Shown: positions 9,038 through 17,587 of the stretch, piece after piece
Layout: every line of letters begins with the position of its first letter
Position numbering within the stretch: position 1 is the first letter of the stretch
Assembly (NCBI RefSeq): GCF_017744835.1
Contig: NZ_JAGIAM010000003.1
Span: 248,001 to 312,000, forward strand
Direction of reading: 5' to 3'
Origin: Sphingomonas sp.
Lineage (GTDB): Bacteria > Pseudomonadota > Alphaproteobacteria > Sphingomonadales > Sphingomonadaceae
Length of the DNA: 64,000 nt
The notes under the pieces: generated by a model
Database searches by the model: none
Told to the model about the DNA's origin: nothing
The model's input: only the letters and a program-made list of their open reading frames with translations
Program-made: the position numbers and the translations under genes

Positions 9038-10969
9038 ATGTTCGCCGCGTCCCTCCCTGCTGCTTCCGTTCGGACCGAGCAGGGCCGCGCCATCCTGTTC
9101 GAGCAATATCGCACGCTCCGCCAGCAAGTGCCGCTGATGTACGCGCTGATGCTGGTCGACGCCGCATTCCTCGCAGTCGTCTCCTTCGGTACGGTCGGCG
9201 TCGGCTGGAGCCTGATGGTGCCGGCCGCGCTGTGCATCGCCGGTGGGACGCGCGCCCTGCTCTGGCTGCGGCGCAAATCGAACACCGTCACCCCCGAGGC
9301 TATCTCCCGCTACCTGCTCGGAACGACCGTCGTCGCAGCGGTGCTGGGGCTCGGCTTCGGCGGCTGGGGCCTGTCGCTTTACGCACAGGCCGATCTGATT
9401 CGCCGCGCCTGCATCGCGCTCTACATTTCGGTGGGGGCGATCAGCTGCTGTTACTGCCTGCAGGCGTTGCCGCGCGCCGGCTATCTGGTGCTGCTCTGCG
9501 GCGCGATGCCGGTCACCGCCTGCCTGATCGTATCGGACGACTGGCTGCTGCGCGGAGTTGGCTTCAACATCATCGTGGTCGCGATCGTGATCATGCGGAT
9601 GCTGCGGACGAGCTATGCCGGGTTCGTCGAGGTCATCACCTCGCGATCCGAAATGGCGGCCGAGCAGCGCCGCGCGCAGGGCGCCGAGCAGCGCGCGCAC
9701 CAGCTTGCCTATCACGATCCGCTGACCGGACTGCCGAACCGCCGCGCGCTTGCCGAAGCGCTGGAGGCGAAAGCCCGGGGCGGCGAGGCGCCCTTCGGGC
9801 TGCTGATCGTCGATCTCGATCGCTTCAAGCTCATCAACGACGTCCACGGCCATCCCGCGGGCGACCAGCTGTTGCGGACCGTGGCGGTGCGGCTCTCGGG
9901 AATCGTCGAAGGCGCAGGCCAGAGCTACAGGCTGGGCGGCGACGAATTCGCCGTCGTGGTCGATGCCGGAGCAGGCAGCGCGCGTAGGCTGGCGCGCGCG
10001 ATCGTGGAGGCGATGAGCCGCCCCTTCGCACACGATGGCCGCGTCCACCACATCGGCGCCAGCGTGGGCATCTCGCTATATCCGCAGGACGCCGCCGATC
10101 GGGAGGCGCTGATGCGCCGCGCCGACATCGCGCTCTACAAGGCCAAGCAGGAGGGGCGGAACCGGCATTGCGCGTTCGAGCCGATGCTCGACGCCGAGAT
10201 CCGCCGCCGCGCCGCGATCGAAGCCGAGATGCGCGAGGCAATGGAGCGCGACGCCTTCGTTCCCTATTACCAGCCGATCGTCGACCTGAAGACGGGCGCG
10301 ACCTATGGCTTCGAGCTGCTCGCGCGCTGGCGGCGCGCCGCGGGCGACGAGATCGGCCCCGACCAGTTCATTCCGATCGCCGAGGAATGCGGGCTGATCA
10401 ACGAACTGACGCTGCGCCTGCTGCGCCGCGCCTGCATCGAGACGCGCGGCTGGGGCGCCGCGATCGCGATCAACGTCTCGCCGCTCCAGCTTCGCGACCC
10501 ATGGTTCAGCCAGAAGCTGCTCGGCGTGCTGACTGCCGAGGGTTTCCCGCCGCAGCGCCTGTCGATCGAGATCACCGAGAATGCGCTGATCGTCGATGCC
10601 GACAGCGCCAAGCTCGCGATCGATTCGCTCAAGAACCAGGGCATCCGGCTGGCGCTCGACGATTTCGGCACCGGCTATTCGTCGCTCCAGCACCTGCGGA
10701 TGCTGCCGTTCGACAAGCTCAAGATCGATCGCTCGTTCGTGACCGCGATGGAGTGCGACCCGGAGGCGGAGCGGATGGTCCATGCGATCGTCAGCCTCGC
10801 ATCGACGCTGGGCCTGCCTGTGGTGGCCGAGGGGATCGAATCCGCCTCGACCGCGAAGGCGCTGCTCGCGCTGGGCTGCGCGCTCGGCCAGGGCTTCCAC
10901 TTTGGCCAGCCGATGTCGCGCGACGAAGTGGAGGCGCGATTGGCGGGTGGCCTCGCTCAGCCGGCCTAG
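9038..10969 (+). CDS. membrane GGDEF-EAL cyclic-di-GMP protein
   Basis: 643 residues. The first ~190 residues are hydrophobic with about six helices (MASE-like sensor). A diguanylate cyclase domain begins near DPLTGLPNRRALAE and has an intact GGDEF at 300-304. A phosphodiesterase domain follows: the signature appears as ELL rather than EAL at 426-428, but INVSPLQLR, IEITENAL and DDFGTGYSSL, which carry metal-binding residues, are intact. The usual RxxD inhibitory site before GGDEF is absent (EGAGQSYRLGG). So it could make c-di-GMP without product inhibition, degrade it, or both; the sequence cannot decide. A PilZ receptor is encoded at 27.8 kb. The input signal is unknown. Confidence 0.9.
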   Translation: MFAASLPAASVRTEQGRAILFEQYRTLRQQVPLMYALMLVDAAFLAVVSFGTVGVGWSLMVPAALCIAGGTRALLWLRRKSNTVTPEAISRYLLGTTVVAAVLGLGFGGWGLSLYAQADLIRRACIALYISVGAISCCYCLQALPRAGYLVLLCGAMPVTACLIVSDDWLLRGVGFNIIVVAIVIMRMLRTSYAGFVEVITSRSEMAAEQRRAQGAEQRAHQLAYHDPLTGLPNRRALAEALEAKARGGEAPFGLLIVDLDRFKLINDVHGHPAGDQLLRTVAVRLSGIVEGAGQSYRLGGDEFAVVVDAGAGSARRLARAIVEAMSRPFAHDGRVHHIGASVGISLYPQDAADREALMRRADIALYKAKQEGRNRHCAFEPMLDAEIRRRAAIEAEMREAMERDAFVPYYQPIVDLKTGATYGFELLARWRRAAGDEIGPDQFIPIAEECGLINELTLRLLRRACIETRGWGAAIAINVSPLQLRDPWFSQKLLGVLTAEGFPPQRLSIEITENALIVDADSAKLAIDSLKNQGIRLALDDFGTGYSSLQHLRMLPFDKLKIDRSFVTAMECDPEAERMVHAIVSLASTLGLPVVAEGIESASTAKALLALGCALGQGFHFGQPMSRDEVEARLAGGLAQPA

Positions 10970-11002
10970 TCGCGCGTCCGATCCGCCAGGATTCGGTTCG
11001 AT

Positions 11003-11019
11003 CGGCCGGGCGCCGGCCG
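11003..11019 (+). terminator. hairpin after the GGDEF-EAL gene
   Basis: CGGCCGG GCG CCGGCCG, a perfect 7-bp stem with a 3-base loop, about 35 bases after the stop and followed by a mixed, weakly T-rich stretch. Probably an intrinsic terminator. Confidence 0.45.
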
Positions 11020-11132
11020 CGATTTGATGCTATTTAACGACCGCGCGCAGCAACCCGGCGCTATCCTCGACTGGCGCAGGCAGTGCGGCGTCGCAGCGGC
11101 CCGTCCGGCCGCGCATCCGAGGAGATGGGGTC

Positions 11133-11735
11133 ATGGATATTCTGGGTCAGTTGCTGCGGGGCGCGCTCCAGGGGGAGTCCGCCGAGCCGAGTGCACCCGC
11201 CGGTCAGGCGGACATCGGCGCAATCGCCTCGCAGTTCGGGCTGAGCCCCGAACAGGCCAATGCCGCGGTCGGCGCGCTGCTTCCGGCGGTGCTCGGCGGC
11301 TTCAAGAAGGCGGAGCAGGGCGGCGCGCTGGGCCAGGTCGCCGAGATCGCGGGCAACACAACGGCGCCCGCGGCCGACGTCGACGCCGGCAATGCGATCC
11401 TCGGCCAGATCTTCGGTTCTAAGGATGTGAGCCGGTCGGTCGCCGCGCACGCCTCGCAGCAGACCGGGATCAGCGACACGATCCTGAAGGCGATGCTGCC
11501 GATGGTTGCGGGGCTCGCCGCGCAGATGGTCACGAAGAAAATGGGTGGCGGCATCCTGGGCGGGCTCGCCGGCAGCGTGCTTGCATCGGTGATGGGCGGC
11601 AGCGCGGCAAGCGCGGCGCCCATGCCGCAGACGGCAGGCCCGCTCGGCGGGCTGGGCGGGCTCGCGTCGATGCTCGACGCCGATCACGACGGCAATCCGC
11701 TCGACGACATATTGGGCATGGTGCGCGGCAGATAG
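11133..11735 (+). CDS. DUF937 family protein
   Basis: 200 residues, Ala/Gly rich. The pattern of an N-terminal MDILGQLLRGAL helix, then FGLSPEQANAAVGALLPAVLGGFKK and ILGQIFGSKDVS, then a glycine-rich hydrophobic stretch (MGGGILGGLAGSVLASVMGG) is typical of DUF937 proteins, which have no established function. It ends in LDADHDGNPLDDILGMVRGR, a short acidic DxDxDG-like stretch that might bind calcium. No signal peptide is visible. A GAGGAGATGGGG site precedes the ATG. It stands alone, convergent with the aminopeptidase gene. Confidence 0.82.
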   Translation: MDILGQLLRGALQGESAEPSAPAGQADIGAIASQFGLSPEQANAAVGALLPAVLGGFKKAEQGGALGQVAEIAGNTTAPAADVDAGNAILGQIFGSKDVSRSVAAHASQQTGISDTILKAMLPMVAGLAAQMVTKKMGGGILGGLAGSVLASVMGGSAASAAPMPQTAGPLGGLGGLASMLDADHDGNPLDDILGMVRGR

Positions 11736-11740
11736 GCTGA

Positions 11741-11762
11741 GGGGCCGGCGGCCGCCGGCCCC
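11741..11762. terminator. 22-base perfect palindrome between convergent genes
   Basis: The 22 bases are their own reverse complement (half-site GGGGCCGGCGG) and sit in the 34-base gap between the DUF937 and M17 peptidase stop codons. It is likely a bidirectional terminator, though no T-run follows. Confidence 0.6.
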
Positions 11763-11769
11763 CCCGGGG

Positions 11770-13164
11770 TCAGCCGCCGTAGCGATCCTTGAGCAGCTTC
11801 CAGGTGGCGCGCAGGCTCACGGCCTCGGCTCCCTTGGGGCGGCCCGGCTTGCTCGCGCCGTTCCAGCAGAAGATGTCGAAGTGCGCCCACTGCGCCTTCT
11901 CGGGCACGAATTCCTTGAGGAACAGCGCCGCGGTGAGCGCGCCGCCGTACGGACCCTCGGCCGCGTTGACCATGTCCGCCACGTCGGACTTCAGCATATC
12001 CTTGTACGGATCGTAGAGCGGCAGGCGCCACATGGGATCGGCCTCCGCCTCGGCGGCGGCGAGCAGCTCGGCGGCGAGCGTGTCGTCGTTGGCGAACAGC
12101 GCCTGCAGGTCCGCCCCCAGCGCGACGCGCGCGGCGCCGGTGAGCGTGGCGAAGTCGAACACCAGCTCGGGCTCCGCTTCGGCGGCCTTGGTGAGCGCGT
12201 CGGCGAGGATCAGCCGGCCCTCGGCGTCGGTGTTGCTGTTCTCGACGCTGATCCCCTTGCGTGAGATCATCACGTCGCCCGGGCGGGTGGCCTCGCCGTT
12301 GATCGAGTTCTCGACCGCGGGAACGAGCATGTGGAGGCGGATCGGCAGGCGCCCCAGCATCACCAGCTCGGCGAGCGCAAGCGCGTGCGCCGCGCCGCCC
12401 ATGTCCTTCTTCATCAGCCGCATGCCCGAAGCCGGCTTGATGTCGAGCCCGCCGGTGTCGAAGCACACGCCCTTGCCGATGATCGCGACGCGCGGATGCT
12501 CGGGATTGCCCCATTCGAGCTCGATCAAGCGCGGCTCACGACCTTCGCCGGCGGCCTTGCCGACTGCCCAGATCAGGCCATAGCCCTTGGCGATCTCGCT
12601 GCCCTTGGCGACCGAGAGCGTCGCGCCATGCGCCTTGGCGAGCTCGGCGGCGGCGGCCTCGAGATCAGCGGGGCCCATGTCGTTGGCCCCGGTGTTGATT
12701 CGGTCGCGCAACTTGAAGGTGACGGTGGCGAGGCGCAGTGCCTCGTCCATCTTGGCGGGATCGCCGGTGAGCAGGACGCGTGGGCCCTGCGCCTTGTCGT
12801 CCTTCTTGCGATAGCGGTCGAACTTGTACTGCGCGGCGAGCCAGCCGTAGAGCGCCTTGCCGGGCTCGCGGCCCTCGACGCGGTAAGTGCCTTCGGGCAG
12901 CGTCTCGGCGAGCTTGGCGAGGCACCAGGGCGAGAGCTTCTCGACATTGGCGACCACGGTCACCACCGACCAGTCGTCGGGATTGTCGCCGGGCAGGATG
13001 GCGCTCGAATAGCCGGTGGGCGCGAGCTTCTGGGCGGTGGCGGCGGCGCGGTGGCGCGGTGGCTGCGCCGAAAGCCAGGCGTCGAAACCCTTGGCGTCGA
13101 TCAGGTGGATGGTGCGCGCGGCCTGGCCGCGATCGGGCTGAATCAGCGTGGCGAGATCGGTCAT
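11770..13164 (-). CDS. M17 leucyl aminopeptidase family protein
   Basis: Cytoplasmic two-metal aminopeptidase that removes N-terminal residues. 464 residues: a variable N-terminal domain to about residue 170, then the catalytic domain with GKGVCFDTGGLDIKP (metal-binding Asp and catalytic Lys), MKKDMGGAA, and NTDAEGRLILADAL carrying the metal ligands and catalytic Arg. The N-terminal domain and the GVCFDTGG variant resemble the PepB-like branch common in alphaproteobacteria rather than PepA itself. The ATG at 13164 is the only good start. It is divergent from the glucose dehydrogenase gene. Confidence 0.92.
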   Translation of the reverse strand: MTDLATLIQPDRGQAARTIHLIDAKGFDAWLSAQPPRHRAAATAQKLAPTGYSSAILPGDNPDDWSVVTVVANVEKLSPWCLAKLAETLPEGTYRVEGREPGKALYGWLAAQYKFDRYRKKDDKAQGPRVLLTGDPAKMDEALRLATVTFKLRDRINTGANDMGPADLEAAAAELAKAHGATLSVAKGSEIAKGYGLIWAVGKAAGEGREPRLIELEWGNPEHPRVAIIGKGVCFDTGGLDIKPASGMRLMKKDMGGAAHALALAELVMLGRLPIRLHMLVPAVENSINGEATRPGDVMISRKGISVENSNTDAEGRLILADALTKAAEAEPELVFDFATLTGAARVALGADLQALFANDDTLAAELLAAAEAEADPMWRLPLYDPYKDMLKSDVADMVNAAEGPYGGALTAALFLKEFVPEKAQWAHFDIFCWNGASKPGRPKGAEAVSLRATWKLLKDRYGG

Positions 13165-13288
13165 GGTGCACCGATCTAGGGACGCGAGGCCTTCGCGCCT
13201 AGCCCTTTGGCCTCAATGAAATTTTGTTCATTTCGGAACCGTGCCCGGCCGAGGCTGGTTGGCCCCACGCGTCTGCGGGAGACCTGCC

Positions 13289-15730
13289 TTGACCGATGCC
13301 CGTTACGAAACCGTGCCGCCTGCGGCCGACGAACCGATCGTAGGTCCCCCCGCGCGCCGATGGGGAAGCTGGCTTGCGATCGTGATCGGTGGGATCGTCG
13401 CGGTGATCGGGCTGGTGCTCGCCCTAGGCGGCGCTTGGCTCGCGGCGCTCGGCGGCTCGCTTTATTATCTGGTCACCGGTGTCGCGATGGTTGCGGCGGG
13501 CGCGCTGCTGGTCCGCGGGCGCATCACCGGCGGCTGGATCTATGTGGTGATCGTGGTGCTCAGCATGGTCTGGGCGTGGTGGGAAGTCGGCGCCAATGCC
13601 TGGGCGCAGGTGCCGCGCGTGATCGCGCCGGTGGTGCTGCTGCTCGGCGTCATCCTCGCAATGGCGACGCTGAGCCCCCGCGCCGACCGCTGGCGGCTGG
13701 CTGTGATCGGCATCATAGCGGCGCTGCTGGTCACGACGGTCGACTTCTGGGTTGCGGCTGCCAACCAGCCCAACCCTGTACTTGCCGCGCTTCCTGCTGC
13801 GGGAACACGTGGGATGGCCGATCCCTCAGGGCAGAATGTCGGCGCCGACTGGCCTTCCTACGGCGGCACCGTCAGCGCGCGGCGCTATTCGGCACTCACT
13901 CAGATCAACGCCGAGAATGTCGGCAAGCTCAGGCGCGCCTGGACGATCCACACCGGCGACCTCCCGTCCTCGGCGCAGATCCGCAATACCTATGGTGCCG
14001 AAAATACCCCGCTCAAGATCGGCGACACGCTCTATCTCTGCACGCCCAAGAACATCATGATCGCGCTCGATCCGGCGACGGGCAAGGAGCGCTGGCGCTA
14101 CGATCCCAAGGTTCCCGACACCGCAATCCCCTATACGGCGGCGTGCCGCGGCGTGGTCCATTACGCAGTGCCCGGCATGGCGGCCGACCAGCCTTGCGCC
14201 ACGCGGATCATCGAAGGCACGCTCGACGCCCGGCTGATCGCGGTAGATGCGCGCTCCGGTCGCCTCTGCGCCGATTTCGGAACCAATGGCCAGGTCGATG
14301 CCAAGGTCGGCATGGGCAATGTCCCCGCCGGTTTCGTCTCGATCAACTCGCCGCCGACGCTTGTGCGCGGCATACTCGTCACCGGGCACCAAGTGCTCGA
14401 CGGACAGGACCGATGGGCGCCTTCGGGCGTGATCCAGGGTTTCGACGCGCGCACGGGCCAGCTGCGCTGGGCGTGGGACATGATGCACCCGACGTGGAAC
14501 GGCGCGCCCCCGGCCGGCCAGGAATGGGCGCGCGGCACCCCGAACATGTGGACGCTGGCGAGCGGCGACGAGCAGCTCGGCCTCGTCTATCTGCCGATGG
14601 GCAACGCCGCGGCGGACTATTATTCGAGCCTGCGTCGGCCCGAAGAGAATATGTTCGCCACGTCGCTGGTCGCGCTCGACGTCACCACCGGCAAGCCGCG
14701 CTGGCGCTTCCAGGCCGTCCGCCGCGACGTGTGGGACTATGATTTCGGGGCCCAGGCGACGCTGATCGACTATCACGGCACGCCGGCGCTGGTGCTGCCT
14801 TCGAAGCAGGGCGACATCTATGTGCTCGATCGCCGCACCGGGCGTCCGCTCACCCCGGTCGGTGAAATCCGTGCGCCGGGCGGCGGGGTCGAGCCCCAGC
14901 AGCGCGCGCCCAGCCAGCCGGTGTCGCTATGGCACACGCTGCGCAAGCCCGACCTGACCGAGCGCGACATGTGGGGCATGTCGCCGATCGACCAGATGGT
15001 CTGCCGCATCCAGTATCGCCGCGCGAGCTACAAGGGCTTCTTCACGCCGCCGGAGAGCAGCCGCCGCTCGATCCAATATCCCGGCTATAACGGCGGGACC
15101 GATTGGGGCGGGATTGCCGTCGATCCGCAGCGTGGCGTGATCGTCGCCAACTACAACGACATGCCGAACTACGTCCGACTCGTGCCGCGCGCCGAGGCCG
15201 ACAAGCTGGGCTGGGCGCCGCGCGACCAGGCTAGGGGCAAGATCGGCGGTGCCGAGGGCGCGGGCGACCCGCAGGCCAACACGCCCTATGCGATCAGCGT
15301 GAACGCCGGCTGGCGACTGCCCTTCACCGGCATGCTGTGCAAGCAGCCGCCCTATGGCGGGATCCGCGCGATCGACATCGCTACCGGCAAGACGATCTGG
15401 GACCGTGCCTTCGGCGAGGCCCGCACCAACGGTCCGTTCGGCATCCCCTCGATGCTGCCGATCACGATCGGCACGCCCAACAATGGCGGTGCGGTGGTGA
15501 CCGCGAGCGGCCTCGTGTTCATCGCTGCCGCCACCGACAATCTGATCCGCGCGATTGACCTGCGCACGGGCAGGACGGTGTGGAAGGACGTGCTGCCCGG
15601 CGGCGGCCAGGCGACCCCGATGACCTATGAGATGAACGGCAGGCAGTATCTCGTCATCTATGCCGGCGGGCACCATTTCATGGAGACGCCGGTGAGCGAC
15701 GAAGTCGTGGCCTATGCGCTGCCGACCTGA
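13289..15730 (+). CDS. gcd: membrane-bound PQQ-dependent glucose/quinate-type dehydrogenase
   Basis: Oxidises glucose or related polyols at the periplasmic face and passes electrons to ubiquinone. About 813 residues: five transmembrane helices in the first ~150 residues (from WLAIVIGGIVAVIG to LAVIGIIAALLVTTV), then a large beta-propeller with the PQQ-enzyme repeats, including GDTLYLCTPKNIMIALD, VWDYDFGAQATLID and the C-terminal GGGQATPMTYEMNGRQY. The start is uncertain: TTG at 13289 has a GGGAGA site and gives MTDARYETV; an in-frame GTG at 13241 would add 16 residues. No PQQ biosynthesis genes are in the window. Its end overlaps the convergent LysR gene by 19 bases. The exact substrate cannot be settled from sequence. 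Confidence 0.9.
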   Translation: MTDARYETVPPAADEPIVGPPARRWGSWLAIVIGGIVAVIGLVLALGGAWLAALGGSLYYLVTGVAMVAAGALLVRGRITGGWIYVVIVVLSMVWAWWEVGANAWAQVPRVIAPVVLLLGVILAMATLSPRADRWRLAVIGIIAALLVTTVDFWVAAANQPNPVLAALPAAGTRGMADPSGQNVGADWPSYGGTVSARRYSALTQINAENVGKLRRAWTIHTGDLPSSAQIRNTYGAENTPLKIGDTLYLCTPKNIMIALDPATGKERWRYDPKVPDTAIPYTAACRGVVHYAVPGMAADQPCATRIIEGTLDARLIAVDARSGRLCADFGTNGQVDAKVGMGNVPAGFVSINSPPTLVRGILVTGHQVLDGQDRWAPSGVIQGFDARTGQLRWAWDMMHPTWNGAPPAGQEWARGTPNMWTLASGDEQLGLVYLPMGNAAADYYSSLRRPEENMFATSLVALDVTTGKPRWRFQAVRRDVWDYDFGAQATLIDYHGTPALVLPSKQGDIYVLDRRTGRPLTPVGEIRAPGGGVEPQQRAPSQPVSLWHTLRKPDLTERDMWGMSPIDQMVCRIQYRRASYKGFFTPPESSRRSIQYPGYNGGTDWGGIAVDPQRGVIVANYNDMPNYVRLVPRAEADKLGWAPRDQARGKIGGAEGAGDPQANTPYAISVNAGWRLPFTGMLCKQPPYGGIRAIDIATGKTIWDRAFGEARTNGPFGIPSMLPITIGTPNNGGAVVTASGLVFIAAATDNLIRAIDLRTGRTVWKDVLPGGGQATPMTYEMNGRQYLVIYAGGHHFMETPVSDEVVAYALPT

Positions 15731-16629
15731 GCCGGATGCGCCTTCACAAAGTCGATGAAGGCGCGCAGCGGCGCGGGGACGAGCCGGCGGCCGGGATAAT
15801 AGAGGAAGGGGCCGGGAAAGCTTTCCCACCAGTCTTCAAGCACCGGCACCAGCGCGCCGGTTTCGAAATGCGGGCGCAGCAGTTCCTCGAAGGACGTGGC
15901 GATCCCGGCCCCTCCGATCGCAGTGGCGATCAGCAGGTCGAACGCAGTGCTCATGCTCACGACCAGCGGGCCGTTGGGTTCGACCCGCACTGTCTCGCCG
16001 TCGCGCACGAACTCCCACGGGGGAAGACTGCGATTGGCGAAGCGGCCGCGCAGGCACCGGTGCGAGAGCAAGTCGCGCGGATGCTCGGGTGTACCGCATC
16101 GCGCAAGATATTCCGGTGCGGCGCCGACGGCGAAGCGCTGGGTTCGCGGACCGATCGGCACTGCGATCATGTCCTGCTCCAGCCGCTCGTCATAGCGTAT
16201 GCCGGCGTCGCAGCCCGAGGCGAGCAGATCGACGAAATTGTCCTCCGCGATGATCTCCAGCTGGATCTCGGGATAGGCGGCGAGGAAGCCGGGCACGATG
16301 GCGGGCAGTACCAGCCGCGCGGCGATCACCGGCACGTTGAGCTTGAGCGTGCCCGCGGGCCGGTCGCGGAAGATGTTGACCACATCGAGCGCGGCCTCGA
16401 CTTCGCCGAGCGCCGGGCCGAGCCGTTCGAGCAGCCGTGCACCCGCTTCGGTCGGCGCGACGCTGCGCGTTGTGCGGTGGAGCAGGCGCACACCGACTTG
16501 CTCCTCAAGCCGCCGCACCGCTTCGCTCAGCCCGGATGCGCTCGCGCCGCTCGTCCGCGCGCCCTCGCGGAACCCGCCTGCCCGGGCCACGGTGACGAAT
16601 GCGTTCAAGTCGCCGAGATCGATGCGCAT
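15712..16629 (-). CDS. LysR-family transcriptional regulator
   Basis: 305 residues. The N-terminal winged helix-turn-helix reads MRIDLGDLNAFVTVARAGGFREGARTSGASASGLSEAVRRLEEQVGVRL, followed by LHRTTRSVAPTEAG, the standard LysR pattern; the rest is the substrate-binding domain. It is divergent from an aldo-keto reductase gene, and the 95-base gap carries matching half-sites (16634-16674), so it very likely controls that gene and itself. The inducer is unknown. Confidence 0.93.
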   Translation of the reverse strand: MRIDLGDLNAFVTVARAGGFREGARTSGASASGLSEAVRRLEEQVGVRLLHRTTRSVAPTEAGARLLERLGPALGEVEAALDVVNIFRDRPAGTLKLNVPVIAARLVLPAIVPGFLAAYPEIQLEIIAEDNFVDLLASGCDAGIRYDERLEQDMIAVPIGPRTQRFAVGAAPEYLARCGTPEHPRDLLSHRCLRGRFANRSLPPWEFVRDGETVRVEPNGPLVVSMSTAFDLLIATAIGGAGIATSFEELLRPHFETGALVPVLEDWWESFPGPFLYYPGRRLVPAPLRAFIDFVKAHPAQVGSA

Positions 16630-16633
16630 TGTT

Positions 16634-16674
16634 CGATAATCCGTACAGCCTGTGCAGATTATGCCGGATTATCG
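16634..16674. promoter_or_regulatory. LysR operator with three ATAATC-type half-sites
   Basis: A perfect inverted pair CGATAATCCG (16634-16643) and CGGATTATCG (16665-16674). Between them CAGATTAT (16655-16662) forms a direct repeat with CGGATTAT exactly 10 bases further on. This is the expected regulatory-site plus activation-site layout for a LysR protein in a divergent promoter. Confidence 0.7.
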
Positions 16675-16724
16675 ATCGAGCCCGCAAGGCCTAGCTAGGC
16701 GAGGTCTTTAGAGGAGTTCGTCAA

Positions 16725-17585
16725 ATGGCTCAGTTTCCACTTACCTTCCAGCTCGGCGACCGCAGCGTGAACCGGCTCGGCTATGGCGCGATGCAGCTCG
16801 CCGGACCCGGCGTGTTCGGCCCGCCGCGCGACCGCAACCAGGCGCTGGCTGTACTGCGCGAAGCCGTGGCCAATGGCGTCAATCACATCGACACCAGCGA
16901 TTTCTATGGCCCCCACATCACCAACCAGATCATTCGCGAGGCGCTGCATCCCTATCCCGACGATCTGGTGATCGTAACCAAGGTCGGCGCGCGACGCGGC
17001 GAGGATGCGTCGTGGTTGCCCGCCTTCAGCCCCGACGAGATCGAGGCGGCGGTGCACGACAATCTGCGCAATCTCGGGCTCGACGCGATCGAGGTGGTCA
17101 ATCTGCGCGTGATGGGCGACGTCCATGCCCCGAGCGAAGGCTCGATCGCGCCGCAGTTCGAGCGGCTGGCGAGTCTGCGCGAGCAGGGGCTGATCCGCCA
17201 TCTCGGTCTCAGCAACGCAACTGCCACGCAGATCGCCGAAGCGCGGGGGATCGCCCCGGTGGTCTGTGTGCAGAACCAGTATAATCTCGCGCACCGCGAC
17301 GACGACGCATTGGTCGACACGCTTGCCGAGGCCGGCATCGCCTTTGTGCCCTTCTTCCCGCTCGGCGGATTCTCGCCGCTGCAATCGGGGCAGCTCGACG
17401 CGGTGGCGAAGCAACTCGGCGCGACGCCGATGCAAGTGGCGCTGGCCTGGCTGCTCCAACGCTCGCCCAACATCCTGCTGATCCCCGGCACGTCGTCGCT
17501 CGCGCACCTCCGCGAAAATCTGGCGGCGCGCGATCTGGCGCTGCCGGCGGAGGCAGTGAAGACGCTCGACGCGATCGCGGGCTGA
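16725..17585 (+). CDS. aldo/keto reductase, YdbC/PdxI-like
   Basis: 286-residue NADPH-dependent carbonyl reductase fold. Catalytic Asp and Tyr are in HIDTSDFYGP and the Lys in IVTKVGARR. At the place of the fourth tetrad residue (usually His) the sequence is VVNLRVMGD, as in the YdbC branch; E. coli YdbC has been described as the pyridoxal reductase PdxI. A cofactor-binding segment near LLIPGTSSLAHLRENL is present. Divergent from and probably controlled by the LysR gene. Pyridoxal reduction is possible, but another aldehyde substrate fits equally well. Confidence 0.88.
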   Translation: MAQFPLTFQLGDRSVNRLGYGAMQLAGPGVFGPPRDRNQALAVLREAVANGVNHIDTSDFYGPHITNQIIREALHPYPDDLVIVTKVGARRGEDASWLPAFSPDEIEAAVHDNLRNLGLDAIEVVNLRVMGDVHAPSEGSIAPQFERLASLREQGLIRHLGLSNATATQIAEARGIAPVVCVQNQYNLAHRDDDALVDTLAEAGIAFVPFFPLGGFSPLQSGQLDAVAKQLGATPMQVALAWLLQRSPNILLIPGTSSLAHLRENLAARDLALPAEAVKTLDAIAG

Positions 17586-17587
17586 GC

